From Mycolicibacterium agri (GTDB lineage Bacteria; Actinomycetota; Actinomycetes; Mycobacteriales; Mycobacteriaceae), in assembly GCF_002553505.1 (NCBI RefSeq), contig NZ_PDCP01000035.1, positions 1 through 63,382 on the forward strand: a DNA stretch of 63,382 bases, given 5' to 3'. The position numbers and the translations under genes are program-made. Numbering within the stretch: the stretch's first letter is position 1; each line of letters begins with the position of its first letter. This document shows positions 50,878-58,767 of this stretch, one piece after another. Under the pieces are notes generated by a model. The model was not told the DNA's origin and did not search any database. It saw nothing but the letters and a program-made list of their open reading frames with translations.

Positions 50878-51997
50878 GCTGGCCGAGCAGCGCGGCGGTT
50901 TCGCGGTGCAGCCTGCCGAAGTTGTAGTAGGCGGCGCAGGCGCCCTCGGGGGAGACCATGCAGGTGCCGATCGGCGTTTCGGGGGTGCATGCGGTGCCGA
51001 AAACCTTGCATTCCCAGGGCTTGATGACGCCCTTGAGCACCTCGCCGCACTGACACGCCTTGGGGTCGGCGACGCGCACACCGGGCATGTCGAACTTGCG
51101 CTCGGCGTCGAATTCGGCGTAGTCCTGATGGATCTTCAACGCGCTCTGCGAAATGAATCCAAGCCCGCGCCACTCGAAGTGGGGCCGCAATTCGAACGTC
51201 TCGGACATCAGCTTCAACGCCTGCGTGTTGCCTTCGGGGCGCACCACGCGGGTGTACTGGTTTTCGACCTCGCAACGGCCGTCCCTGATCTGCTGCAGCA
51301 GCATGTGCACCGACGCCAGGATGTCGAGCGGCTCGAATCCGGCCACCACGATGGGCTTTCCGTACACCTCGGGCACGAACCGGTACGGCCGCAGCCCCAC
51401 GACGGTGGACACGTGACCGGGCCCGAGGAAGCCCGACAGCCGCAGATCAGGGGATTCGAGAATGGCCTTGATCGGCGGCACGATCGTGACGTGGTTGCAG
51501 AAGATGCTGAAATTGCGCACCCCCAGCGCGCGGGCGCGCACCAGCGTCACCGCGGTGGACGGCGCGGTGGTCTCGAAACCGACGGCGAAGAACACCACGT
51601 GCTTGTCGGGGTTGTCGACGGCGACCTTCAGCGCGTCGAGGGGGGAGTAGACGAACCGGACGTCGGCGCCACGCGCTTTGGCCTCGATGAGATTTCCCTT
51701 GGATCCGGGCACCCGCATCATGTCGCCGAACGTGGTGAAAATGATTCCGGGCTGTTCGGCCAGCCACATCGCGTCGTCGACGCGGCCCATCGGGATCACA
51801 CACACCGGGCATCCCGGTCCGTGAACGAGCTCCACCGATTCGGGCAGCAGGTGCTCGATGCCGTGCCGGTAGATCGTGTGCGTGTGACCGCCGCACACCT
51901 CCATGAACTTGAATTCGTCGCCGCCCGCCAGCTCGGTGATCGATTTGACCAGAGCGCGTGCGGCGGCGGGGTCGCGGAATTCGTCGACAAACTTCAT
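50870..51997 (-). CDS. hypD: hydrogenase maturation protein HypD
   Basis: 375 residues. MEVCGGHTHTI, HGPGCPVCV and TTFGDMMRVPGSKG bind iron and assemble the Fe(CN)2CO group with HypC. The C-terminal domain carries the [4Fe-4S] cysteines in CQCGEV, WECKVFG and TACTPETPIGTC. ATG at 51997. It is the last gene of the minus-strand hydrogenase operon seen here. Confidence 0.97.
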   Translation of the reverse strand: MKFVDEFRDPAAARALVKSITELAGGDEFKFMEVCGGHTHTIYRHGIEHLLPESVELVHGPGCPVCVIPMGRVDDAMWLAEQPGIIFTTFGDMMRVPGSKGNLIEAKARGADVRFVYSPLDALKVAVDNPDKHVVFFAVGFETTAPSTAVTLVRARALGVRNFSIFCNHVTIVPPIKAILESPDLRLSGFLGPGHVSTVVGLRPYRFVPEVYGKPIVVAGFEPLDILASVHMLLQQIRDGRCEVENQYTRVVRPEGNTQALKLMSETFELRPHFEWRGLGFISQSALKIHQDYAEFDAERKFDMPGVRVADPKACQCGEVLKGVIKPWECKVFGTACTPETPIGTCMVSPEGACAAYYNFGRLHRETAALLGQPR

Positions 51998-52007
51998 GTC
52001 AAGCCTT

Positions 52008-52280
52008 TCAGGCGATTTCGGAGGAGTTGAAGGCCTCGATCTCGTTGATGTAGTCGGCGCCCATCTTCTGCACTTGGTCGAGCGTCAGCTTCGCCTCGTG
52101 CTCGTCGATCTTGGCCATCGCGAATCCGACGTGCACCAACACCCAGTCGCCGACCTGCAGGTTGTCGTCGGCCAGCAGTCGCACGCTGATGGTGCGGCGG
52201 ACGCCGTTGACGTCGACCTTGGCCAGCGACTGTTCGGCGTCGACGATGTCGACCACCTGGCCGGGGATTCCCAGACACAT
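52008..52280 (-). CDS. hypC: hydrogenase chaperone HypC, copy 1
   Basis: 90 residues starting MCLGIPGQVVDIVDAEQ; Cys2 is the conserved Fe and precursor contact. GDWVLVHVGFAMAKIDEHEA is the usual second half. It carries Fe(CN)2CO from HypD to the large-subunit precursor. It lies between hypE and hypD. A second hypC is at 57.9 kb and a HypC-like domain is fused to another gene. Confidence 0.95.
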   Translation of the reverse strand: MCLGIPGQVVDIVDAEQSLAKVDVNGVRRTISVRLLADDNLQVGDWVLVHVGFAMAKIDEHEAKLTLDQVQKMGADYINEIEAFNSSEIA

Positions 52281-52305
52281 CGTCAAACTCCTTTCACGCG
52301 ACGCA

Positions 52306-53406
52306 TCAGCAGATGCGGGGTAGTGGGTCGCCGACGAGCATGTCGACGATTCGGCTGCCGCCGAACGAAGTCCGCAGCGCGACAATGCCGTTGGGTTCGG
52401 GGATGATGTCGCCGACGACCGTCGCCCGCGCGCCCAGTGGATGCGTGCGCAGCGCGCCGACGGCCGCGTCGGCCTCCTCCGGCGCGACGACGGCGACGAA
52501 CTTGCCTTCGTTGGGCACATACAGCGGGTCGATGCCGAGCATGTCGCAGGCGCCGAGCACCTGCGGCTGCACCGGCAGGCTCCGTTCGTCGAGGACGAGT
52601 GCGAACGGGCGGTCCTTGACCAGTTCGTTGCACACCGTCCCCACCCCGCCCCGGGTCGCGTCGCGCATCCACCGTGTCGACGGCGCGGCCTCGAGGAGCA
52701 ACTCGACCAGCTCGTGCACGGGTGCGGTGTCGGAGGCGATGTCGGCGTCGATGGCCAGGTCGCCGCGGGCCAGCATGACGGCCATCCCGTGTTCACCGAT
52801 CGAGCCGGACACCACGACCTTGTCGCCGGGACGCACCAGCTCAGCGGAAAGCTGCCTGCCCTCGGGCACCACGCCGACCCCTGCGGTGCTGATGTAAACC
52901 CCGTCGGCTGCGCCCTTTCCGACGACTTTGGTGTCGCCGGTGACGATCTGCACGCCCGCTTTCGCGGCGGCTTCGCTCATGTCCGCGACGATTTCGCGCA
53001 GTTCGTCGATGGGGAAGCCCTCTTCGATGACGAACGCCGCCGACAACCACTGGGGGCGTGCACCGGAGACCGCGAGGTCGTTGATGGTGCCGTGCACGGC
53101 GACATGGCCGATGGAGCCGCCCGGGAAGCGCCGCGGTGAAACGACGAACGAGTCGGTGGAAAACGCCAGCCGTTCACCGGACGGTGTGCGCAACCCGGCC
53201 GCGTCACCGAGTTGTTCGAGTTCGTCGTTGCGGAACGCTTCGAGAAAAACGGCGTCGACGAGCGCCGCCGACGACTTGCCGCCCGCGCCGTGCGCGAGCG
53301 TCACCACGTCGTCGAGCAGCCGTGGCCGCCGCTGACGGAACTTGTCGATCCGCTCCAGCACCCGGTCTTCGCGTTCGGCGGCGGTCATCGCATCGGTTGA
53401 GCTCAT
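52306..53406 (-). CDS. hypE: hydrogenase maturation protein HypE
   Basis: 366 residues of the PurM/AIR-synthetase fold: TLAHGAGGKSS, GGSIGHVAVHGTINDLAVSG and MRDATRGGVGT (ATP sites). The C-terminus PRIC ends in the cysteine that is carbamoylated by HypF and dehydrated to a thiocyanate, the source of CN ligands. ATG at 53406 overlaps the SIS gene stop (ATGA). Confidence 0.96.
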   Translation of the reverse strand: MSSTDAMTAAEREDRVLERIDKFRQRRPRLLDDVVTLAHGAGGKSSAALVDAVFLEAFRNDELEQLGDAAGLRTPSGERLAFSTDSFVVSPRRFPGGSIGHVAVHGTINDLAVSGARPQWLSAAFVIEEGFPIDELREIVADMSEAAAKAGVQIVTGDTKVVGKGAADGVYISTAGVGVVPEGRQLSAELVRPGDKVVVSGSIGEHGMAVMLARGDLAIDADIASDTAPVHELVELLLEAAPSTRWMRDATRGGVGTVCNELVKDRPFALVLDERSLPVQPQVLGACDMLGIDPLYVPNEGKFVAVVAPEEADAAVGALRTHPLGARATVVGDIIPEPNGIVALRTSFGGSRIVDMLVGDPLPRIC

Positions 53407-54107
53407 GACGTGTGTACTCCATTGCGGCGGCGGGACATGTGCTCCTGCGCGACCGACCAGAGCCGGAAGCCCAGCATCGCGTGGCTCTCCTGAATGCGGT
53501 GAATACTCTGGCTGTGCACCGTGAAGCAGTAGTCGAGGTCGTCGGCGACGGCCATGCGGCCACCGTCGTGCCCGGCGAACCCGATCGTCAACAGCCCGCG
53601 GCGCTTGGCCTCGGTGATCGCGGTCATCAGGTCCTCGGAGTTGCCGGAGGTCGACAGCGCGATCGCGACGTCGCGGTCGCGGGCGTGGGCGATGATCTGC
53701 CTCTTGAAGATGAGCTCGAAGCCGACGTCATTGCCCAGGGCCGTCACCACCGCTTCGTCGGCGGCCAGCGACCACGCCGCGACCGCGCGTCCGCGCGCCG
53801 GGCGACTGAACAGTGACGCCAGCGTCGCCGCGTCGGTCGAGCTGCCGCCGTTGCCAAGCGTGTAAAGACGGCCGCCGCGCTGGAAGCGTTCGGCCATCTC
53901 CGTGCCCGCCGCGGTCAACGCCGGCCCGTACTCGTCCAGCGACTCCTGTTGCAGGCGAGCGCTTTCGGCGGCCTTGCCGCGTGCCGAGGCGGCGAGGTCG
54001 TCGAGGAGGCTGCCCGCGTCGGTTTCCTCGGACTCGATGAACGGATAGAGGAAGCCGGTGCTCTCAGTGCTTTTCGTGCCGCCGCTTCCGGCGTCGTGTG
54101 TGGTCAT
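53403..54107 (-). CDS. SIS-domain protein (GmhA-like) of the hydrogenase cluster
   Basis: 234 residues. YTLGNGGSSTDAATLASLF and IALSTSGNSEDLMTAI are the sugar-phosphate-binding loops of the SIS fold, closest to phosphoheptose isomerases. Catalytic residues of GmhA cannot be checked here. It overlaps hypE downstream and the SIS-HypC fusion gene upstream, both by four bases, so it is tied into maturation. Its role is not established. Confidence 0.85.
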   Translation of the reverse strand: MTTHDAGSGGTKSTESTGFLYPFIESEETDAGSLLDDLAASARGKAAESARLQQESLDEYGPALTAAGTEMAERFQRGGRLYTLGNGGSSTDAATLASLFSRPARGRAVAAWSLAADEAVVTALGNDVGFELIFKRQIIAHARDRDVAIALSTSGNSEDLMTAITEAKRRGLLTIGFAGHDGGRMAVADDLDYCFTVHSQSIHRIQESHAMLGFRLWSVAQEHMSRRRNGVHTS

Positions 54108-54841
54108 CGATCCACCTCCCCGTCATCCACGCGCGCGATCGCTGTCCCCGCGTGCACCAGCACCAGGTCGTTTTGTGCCACGTCGCCGAGCACACTGACG
54201 TCGACCCATTCCTCGCCCTTGGCGGTGCGAACCAGGGCCTGCCCCAACGGTTCTGCGGGCTCGAGCACCACTTCGCCGAGCCTGCCCTCGTCGCTGCACG
54301 TGACGCACACGTCGTCGGCGCATTCGTCGGCCTCGGGTTTGAGCAGACCGGGGTGTTCGAAGCAGACGTGGGTGAGTTCCCACAGCAGGTGATACAGCAG
54401 GACGAAGCGGCCGGTGGCGGGCACCATCGGGTCGTCGGAGTCGACCCACAGGATGTGGTCGGCGGCCCCGGCGGGTGGGCGCGGGCCGGAACCGATCCAC
54501 AGCGTGCGCGCACCCCACGCCGGGGCGCGCCGCATCGCGTCGATGACGGCCGGCTGGTCGGCCGACGCCACGGCCATCAACAGGTCACCGGGCTGGGTGG
54601 CGACGCGGGCCTGCGCCACCGGATCGGGTTCGACGAGCGCCACCGACGGCAGCGCGCGTTTACCCATGATCACCGGATGGACGAACTCGACGGCGACGTG
54701 GTGGGCGTGCGGTTCCCATTGCGGGGAAAGCACCCACAGCGTCGCGCCCGCGTGGAATCTGCGGGCCATGTCCAGCGCAGCGGCCGCCAAATCCGTCGAC
54801 AGGTCGGCGTCGACGAAGGTCGAATTGGTGGTGACAGTCAT
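54104..54841 (-). CDS. SIS-like domain fused to a HypC/HupF-like domain
   Basis: 245 residues. The N-terminal ~155 look like a degenerate SIS fold (FHAGATLWVLSPQWEPHAHHVAVEF, VDSDDP). The C-terminal ~75 carry a HypC-like barrel: DVCVTCSDEGRLGEVV, then NDLVLVHAGTAIARVDD. The chaperone cysteine would be in CVTCSDE instead of the usual Met-Cys start. It overlaps both neighbours (ATGA). A scaffold or alternative chaperone in cofactor insertion is inferred. Confidence 0.78.
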   Translation of the reverse strand: MTVTTNSTFVDADLSTDLAAAALDMARRFHAGATLWVLSPQWEPHAHHVAVEFVHPVIMGKRALPSVALVEPDPVAQARVATQPGDLLMAVASADQPAVIDAMRRAPAWGARTLWIGSGPRPPAGAADHILWVDSDDPMVPATGRFVLLYHLLWELTHVCFEHPGLLKPEADECADDVCVTCSDEGRLGEVVLEPAEPLGQALVRTAKGEEWVDVSVLGDVAQNDLVLVHAGTAIARVDDGEVDR

Positions 54842-55593
54842 CGGTTTCGCTCCTCAGTACGGGCGGCGTTGACGAGGTCGAGCGTGGTTTGCGTCGAGTC
54901 GGCCAGTGCCACGCATTCGGCGTCGGTGAGCACGCCGCAGGTCCAATCCCAGTGCGCCGACACCACATCGCCGGGCCGCGGCGCTTCGATCAACGAGACG
55001 CCGTCTTTGCGCCACCGCACCCGCTCGCGCCGCGGCTCGCCGAGGGCCAGGACGCCGTCGGCGTAGGTCAAGGCACGGGCGGTAGTCCATACGTGCTCGT
55101 TGTCGACGGATTCGACCGTGCCCCACCGGATCCGGCAGTCCTGCAGCACTTTCAAAGCCGTGGCCGCGTCCCGGTCGAGGAACCGCACCCACGGATACAC
55201 CACGAGCACTTGAAAGCTGTGATGAGCCAGCGCGCCCTGAGTTATGCCCGGATCGGCGAGCAGACCGGTGACCTGACCGGCGAACGCGCGGCGCAGGTTC
55301 GCCACCAGATGTGCGGGGTCGACGCGGCCGAGCAGCGGCCCCCCGATCCAATAGTCGTGCACCACTTCGGCATCGAGCGGGTCGGCGATGCCGGCCGCCT
55401 CGGCGATCGCATGCAGGTACGGCCATGCGCCGTCGAACGCCTTGGCGTGTTCGGCGACTGCGGCGGGGTTGTCGCCGCGTAGCAAAACCTCCGCCTCGGC
55501 GGGGCCGCAGTAGCCCAGTTCGTTCGGCGGGAAGGCGTACCGTGCGAACAACGCGTATCCGGCGGGCAACATGTGGTCGTGCAGCGTCGTCAT
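54838..55593 (-). CDS. hydrogenase-cluster protein, DUF6390-like
   Basis: 251 residues, soluble. FARYAFPPNELGYCGP near the N-terminus, then FQVLVVYPWVRFLDR and WDWTCGVLTDAECVAL. The family name DUF6390 is from memory. It is embedded between hypF and the SIS-HypC gene with overlapping or near-overlapping ends, so a role in hydrogenase assembly is likely. ATG at 55593 starts 2 bp after the hypF stop. Function unknown. Confidence 0.7.
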   Translation of the reverse strand: MTTLHDHMLPAGYALFARYAFPPNELGYCGPAEAEVLLRGDNPAAVAEHAKAFDGAWPYLHAIAEAAGIADPLDAEVVHDYWIGGPLLGRVDPAHLVANLRRAFAGQVTGLLADPGITQGALAHHSFQVLVVYPWVRFLDRDAATALKVLQDCRIRWGTVESVDNEHVWTTARALTYADGVLALGEPRRERVRWRKDGVSLIEAPRPGDVVSAHWDWTCGVLTDAECVALADSTQTTLDLVNAARTEERNR

Positions 55594-55595
55594 CG

Positions 55596-57884
55596 TCAGC
55601 CCGCCGTCCCGACAAGAAGCTGACCCAGTGCGATGCCGCCGTCGTTGGGTGGCACGTGGCGGTGCGTGATGACTTGAAGGCCCCTGGCCTGCAGGCCGGC
55701 GCACACCGTCCGCAGGAGAAGCGCGTTCTGGAAGACGCCGCCCGACAACGCGATCGGGGCACCGTCGGTGTCGTGGAGCCCCGCCAGGTCGACGACCATG
55801 TTGGCGACCGCACGGTGGAACCGCGCGCCGATCATCGCGGCCGGGACACCGGCGCGGACGTCGGCGAGGACCGCCGCCAGCACAGGTGCCGGGTCGATGA
55901 TCACCGGTGTCGTGGTGTCATCGATGCCGAACGCGTATCCCGTTGTGCCGCAGTCGCAGTTGCGGGCCATTCCCTCCAACTCGATGGCGGCCTGGGCTTC
56001 GTAGGCGACGGACTGGCGCACGCCCGCCAGCGCAGAGACCGCGTCGAACAACCGGCCCATGCTGGACGTGGGCACACACCCGAATCCGGTGTCGAACTGC
56101 CGGCGCAGCACCCGGCGCTCTTCGTCGGGGCAGAACTGCACGGGCGGCAGGTCGTCATGCCACTGCAGGCCCGCCGCCCACAGATGCGCCAACGCCATCC
56201 GGTAGGGCCGCAGCACGCTGGCGTCACCCCCGGGCAGCGGAACGTATTTCAGATGCGCGAGGCGCTCGAAGCCCTTGTAGTCGGCGAGCAGCACTTCGCC
56301 CCCCCAGACCGCGCCGTCGGGGCCGTATCCGGTTCCGTCGAACGCGAAGCCGAGGACGCGTTGCGACCCGTCCAGCCCGTGCTCGGCCATCACCGCGGCG
56401 ATGTGGGCGTGGTGATGCTGCACCGAGCGCACCGGCCGCCCGTCGGCGTTGCGCTGCGCCCACGCCGTGGAGCGGTAGCCCGGATGCGCGTCGGCCACGA
56501 CGATTTCGGGCGCGACGCCGGTCAGTTCCTCGAGGTGGCGCTCGGCGGCGTCGAACGCGGACAGCGTGGCGAGATCGTCCATGTCGCCGATGTGCTGGCT
56601 CAGCCACGCGTACTTCTGGTCGGCGAGCGCCAGCGTGTTCTTCAGGTCGCCTCCGACGGCCAGGGTCGGCGGCAGCGGCACCGGCAGCGCGACCGGTAGC
56701 GGCGCGTAGCCGCGGGAGCGCCGGATCGGCAACTCGACTTCGTTGACCACCCGCACCACCGAGTCGTCACAGGGCACCAGGATCGCGCGGTCGTGCGTCA
56801 ACCAGCCGTCCGCCAGATGCGAAAGCCGGTCCAGCGCGTCGTCGTCGGCGAAACAGATCGGTTCACCGCCCAGGTTGCCCGATGTCATCACCAGCACCTG
56901 CGGCGCCGGGGCGTCGCCGGGAAGGCCGAACAGCAACACGTGCAGCGGCGTGTAGGCGAGGATGACGCCGAGGTCGGGGTTGTGCGGTGCCACCGCGTCG
57001 GCGGCGCCCGCGCCTGCCCGTCGCGGCATCAACACGATCGGCCGCTGCGGGCCGGCCAGCAGCCGCTCCGACGCCTCGTCGACGTCGACGATTCGGTGCG
57101 CGGTTTCCAAGTCGCGCACCATGACCGCGAACGGCTTGTCGCCGCGCCGCTTCCGCCGCCGCAGTTCGGCGACGGCGCGCTCGTCGGCGGCGTCGCATGC
57201 CAGGTGGTAGCCGCCGATGCCCTTGACCGCGAGGATGCCGCCGCCGCGCAGCAGGTTTCGGGCCTCCTCCAGCGCGGCATCGCCGTCGGTGACGGTGCCG
57301 TCATCGGCCCGGTAGCGCAGGGTCGGCCCACAGTTCGGGCAGCAGACCGGCTGGGCGTGGAAGCGTCGGTCGGTGGGGTCGTGGTACTCGCGCTCGCAGT
57401 CAGCGCACATCGGGAAGCCCGCCATCGTGGTGGTCGCGCGGTCGTAGGGCAGCTCGGCGATGATGGTGAACCGCGGGCCGCAGTTGGTGCAGTTGATGAA
57501 GGCGTGTCGGTACCGGCGGTTGCCCGGATCTCGCTGTTCGGCGGCGCATTCGGCGCACATGGCGACGTCGGGGGAGGCGAGCGTGCGGCCGCCGTCGGAT
57601 CGTGAGGTGTCCGCGATCGTGAAGCCGGTGCCGCCGATGACCGGAATATCCTGCGTGTCAATCGCTTCGATGACCGCCAGCGGCGGAGCACGGTGGGTGA
57701 GCCGGGCCAGGAACTCGTCGAGATCGCCTCGATCGCCCTCGACCTCGATAACGGCGCCGGCGCTGTCGTTGCGGACCGACCCCGTCAGGCCGAGCGCGGC
57801 GGCGCAGGTGTAGACGAAGGGCCGGAAGCCGACACCCTGGACGACGCCCCGCACGCAGATCCGCAGCCGGCGCCGCCCGGTCAT
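55596..57884 (-). CDS. hypF: carbamoyltransferase HypF
   Basis: 762 residues. Acylphosphatase domain (VRGVVQGVGFRPFVY, residues 1-90), two zinc fingers (CAECAAEQ...CTNCG and CADCEREY...CCPNCG, about 105-185), a YrdC-like domain (about 200-380) and a Kae1-like C-terminal domain with HHHAHIAAVMAEH. It makes the carbamoyl group that becomes CN on HypE. Full length and intact. It overlaps the second hypC by four bases. Confidence 0.97.
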   Translation of the reverse strand: MTGRRRLRICVRGVVQGVGFRPFVYTCAAALGLTGSVRNDSAGAVIEVEGDRGDLDEFLARLTHRAPPLAVIEAIDTQDIPVIGGTGFTIADTSRSDGGRTLASPDVAMCAECAAEQRDPGNRRYRHAFINCTNCGPRFTIIAELPYDRATTTMAGFPMCADCEREYHDPTDRRFHAQPVCCPNCGPTLRYRADDGTVTDGDAALEEARNLLRGGGILAVKGIGGYHLACDAADERAVAELRRRKRRGDKPFAVMVRDLETAHRIVDVDEASERLLAGPQRPIVLMPRRAGAGAADAVAPHNPDLGVILAYTPLHVLLFGLPGDAPAPQVLVMTSGNLGGEPICFADDDALDRLSHLADGWLTHDRAILVPCDDSVVRVVNEVELPIRRSRGYAPLPVALPVPLPPTLAVGGDLKNTLALADQKYAWLSQHIGDMDDLATLSAFDAAERHLEELTGVAPEIVVADAHPGYRSTAWAQRNADGRPVRSVQHHHAHIAAVMAEHGLDGSQRVLGFAFDGTGYGPDGAVWGGEVLLADYKGFERLAHLKYVPLPGGDASVLRPYRMALAHLWAAGLQWHDDLPPVQFCPDEERRVLRRQFDTGFGCVPTSSMGRLFDAVSALAGVRQSVAYEAQAAIELEGMARNCDCGTTGYAFGIDDTTTPVIIDPAPVLAAVLADVRAGVPAAMIGARFHRAVANMVVDLAGLHDTDGAPIALSGGVFQNALLLRTVCAGLQARGLQVITHRHVPPNDGGIALGQLLVGTAG

Positions 57885-58135
57885 GGTGACGCCTCGACGT
57901 CTTCGCCGCTGCCCATCATCTTCAACCCGGACAGCGCGGCGTCCGCGCCCGCCTTGTCGGTTTTCTCGACGACGAAGCCCATGTGGATGATCACCCAGTC
58001 ACCCGGGTTGAAGGTCTCCTCGGGCAGCATGCCGACGTTCACCTTGCGGTGCTCGCCCGCGACGTCGACGAGCGCCAGCTGCCCGCCGTAGCCTTCGAGC
58101 ATCCGCACCACCTGGCCGGGGATTCCAAGACACAT
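57881..58135 (-). CDS. hypC: hydrogenase chaperone HypC, copy 2
   Basis: 84 residues starting MCLGIPGQVVRMLEGYGG, with the conserved second half NPGDWVIIHMGFVVEKTDKA. Shares the N-terminal nine residues with copy 1 but differs elsewhere, so the two may serve different precursors or steps. It lies between the maturation protease gene (2-bp gap) and hypF (ATGA overlap). Confidence 0.95.
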   Translation of the reverse strand: MCLGIPGQVVRMLEGYGGQLALVDVAGEHRKVNVGMLPEETFNPGDWVIIHMGFVVEKTDKAGADAALSGLKMMGSGEDVEASP

Positions 58136-58137
58136 GG

Positions 58138-58647
58138 TCAGCTCGCTCTCACACCGTCGAGCAGGCGCGCCACCGCGTCCCCGACCGCGGCCACCGCGGC
58201 GGGAACGGCGGCGGCGACAGCGGGTGAGAGCCCCATGCCCTCGTCGACGTTGTCGACCTCGCAGCCGACCACGATGGTGTAGGGCGGGGTGCCGCCGAGC
58301 GCGGCGAGGCTGGCGAACACCGCGGCGGGATCCATCGCGTGGGCGTCCAAACCGACCTGCCCGCCGAGGCTTTCGTGGTCGGCCTCGATCACGTGCAGCG
58401 TGCCGGGCGACCCGCGATTGGGCAGGGCGTCGACGAGCACCAGCGCGTCGTAGCCGTCGAGCAGGTCATAGGCCAGATGCATACCGCCGATGCCGTAGTC
58501 GGCGACCCGCACCCGCGGATCGGTGATCTTTTCCGGCACATGCCGCATCACCTCGGGTCCGAAACCGTCGTCGCCGAGGAAGATGTTGCCGATGCCGGCT
58601 ACCAGAATCCGGGACGTGATTGCACCATCCTCACTGACCTCATCCAC
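58138..58647 (-). CDS. hydrogenase maturation endopeptidase (HyaD/HybD type)
   Basis: 169 residues. GIGNIFLGDDGFGPEVMRH holds the first nickel-sensing acidic residue, DALVLVDALPNRG the second, and LDAHAMDP a histidine. The enzyme trims the large-subunit C-terminus after Ni insertion; here the likely cut follows the DPCLPCGVH motif of the large subunit. The start is GTG at 58647, overlapping neither neighbour, with a weak ribosome site. Confidence 0.92.
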   Translation of the reverse strand: MDEVSEDGAITSRILVAGIGNIFLGDDGFGPEVMRHVPEKITDPRVRVADYGIGGMHLAYDLLDGYDALVLVDALPNRGSPGTLHVIEADHESLGGQVGLDAHAMDPAAVFASLAALGGTPPYTIVVGCEVDNVDEGMGLSPAVAAAVPAAVAAVGDAVARLLDGVRAS

Positions 58648-58767
58648 CTACATGCGGCGAATCTTCATATACCGGTTCAGATCCGGCAGCGAACGCACAC
58701 AGAGTACCACTGCGGCGAGCACGATGATCCCCGCGATGACGGTGGCGGTGACACCTACTGCTTGCAT
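58648..58767 (-). CDS. 39-residue single-span membrane protein
   Basis: ATG at 58767 with AAGGA 8 bp upstream; TAG at 58648-58650. The peptide is one membrane helix (TATVIAGIIVLAAVVLCV, residues 7-24) followed by a basic tail, PDLNRYMKIRRM. I recall similar tiny proteins in actinobacterial hydrogenase loci (DUF6893). It overlaps the 455-residue gene by 13 bp and ends next to the protease gene. Possibly a membrane tether or subunit of the hydrogenase. Confidence 0.75.
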   Translation of the reverse strand: MQAVGVTATVIAGIIVLAAVVLCVRSLPDLNRYMKIRRM

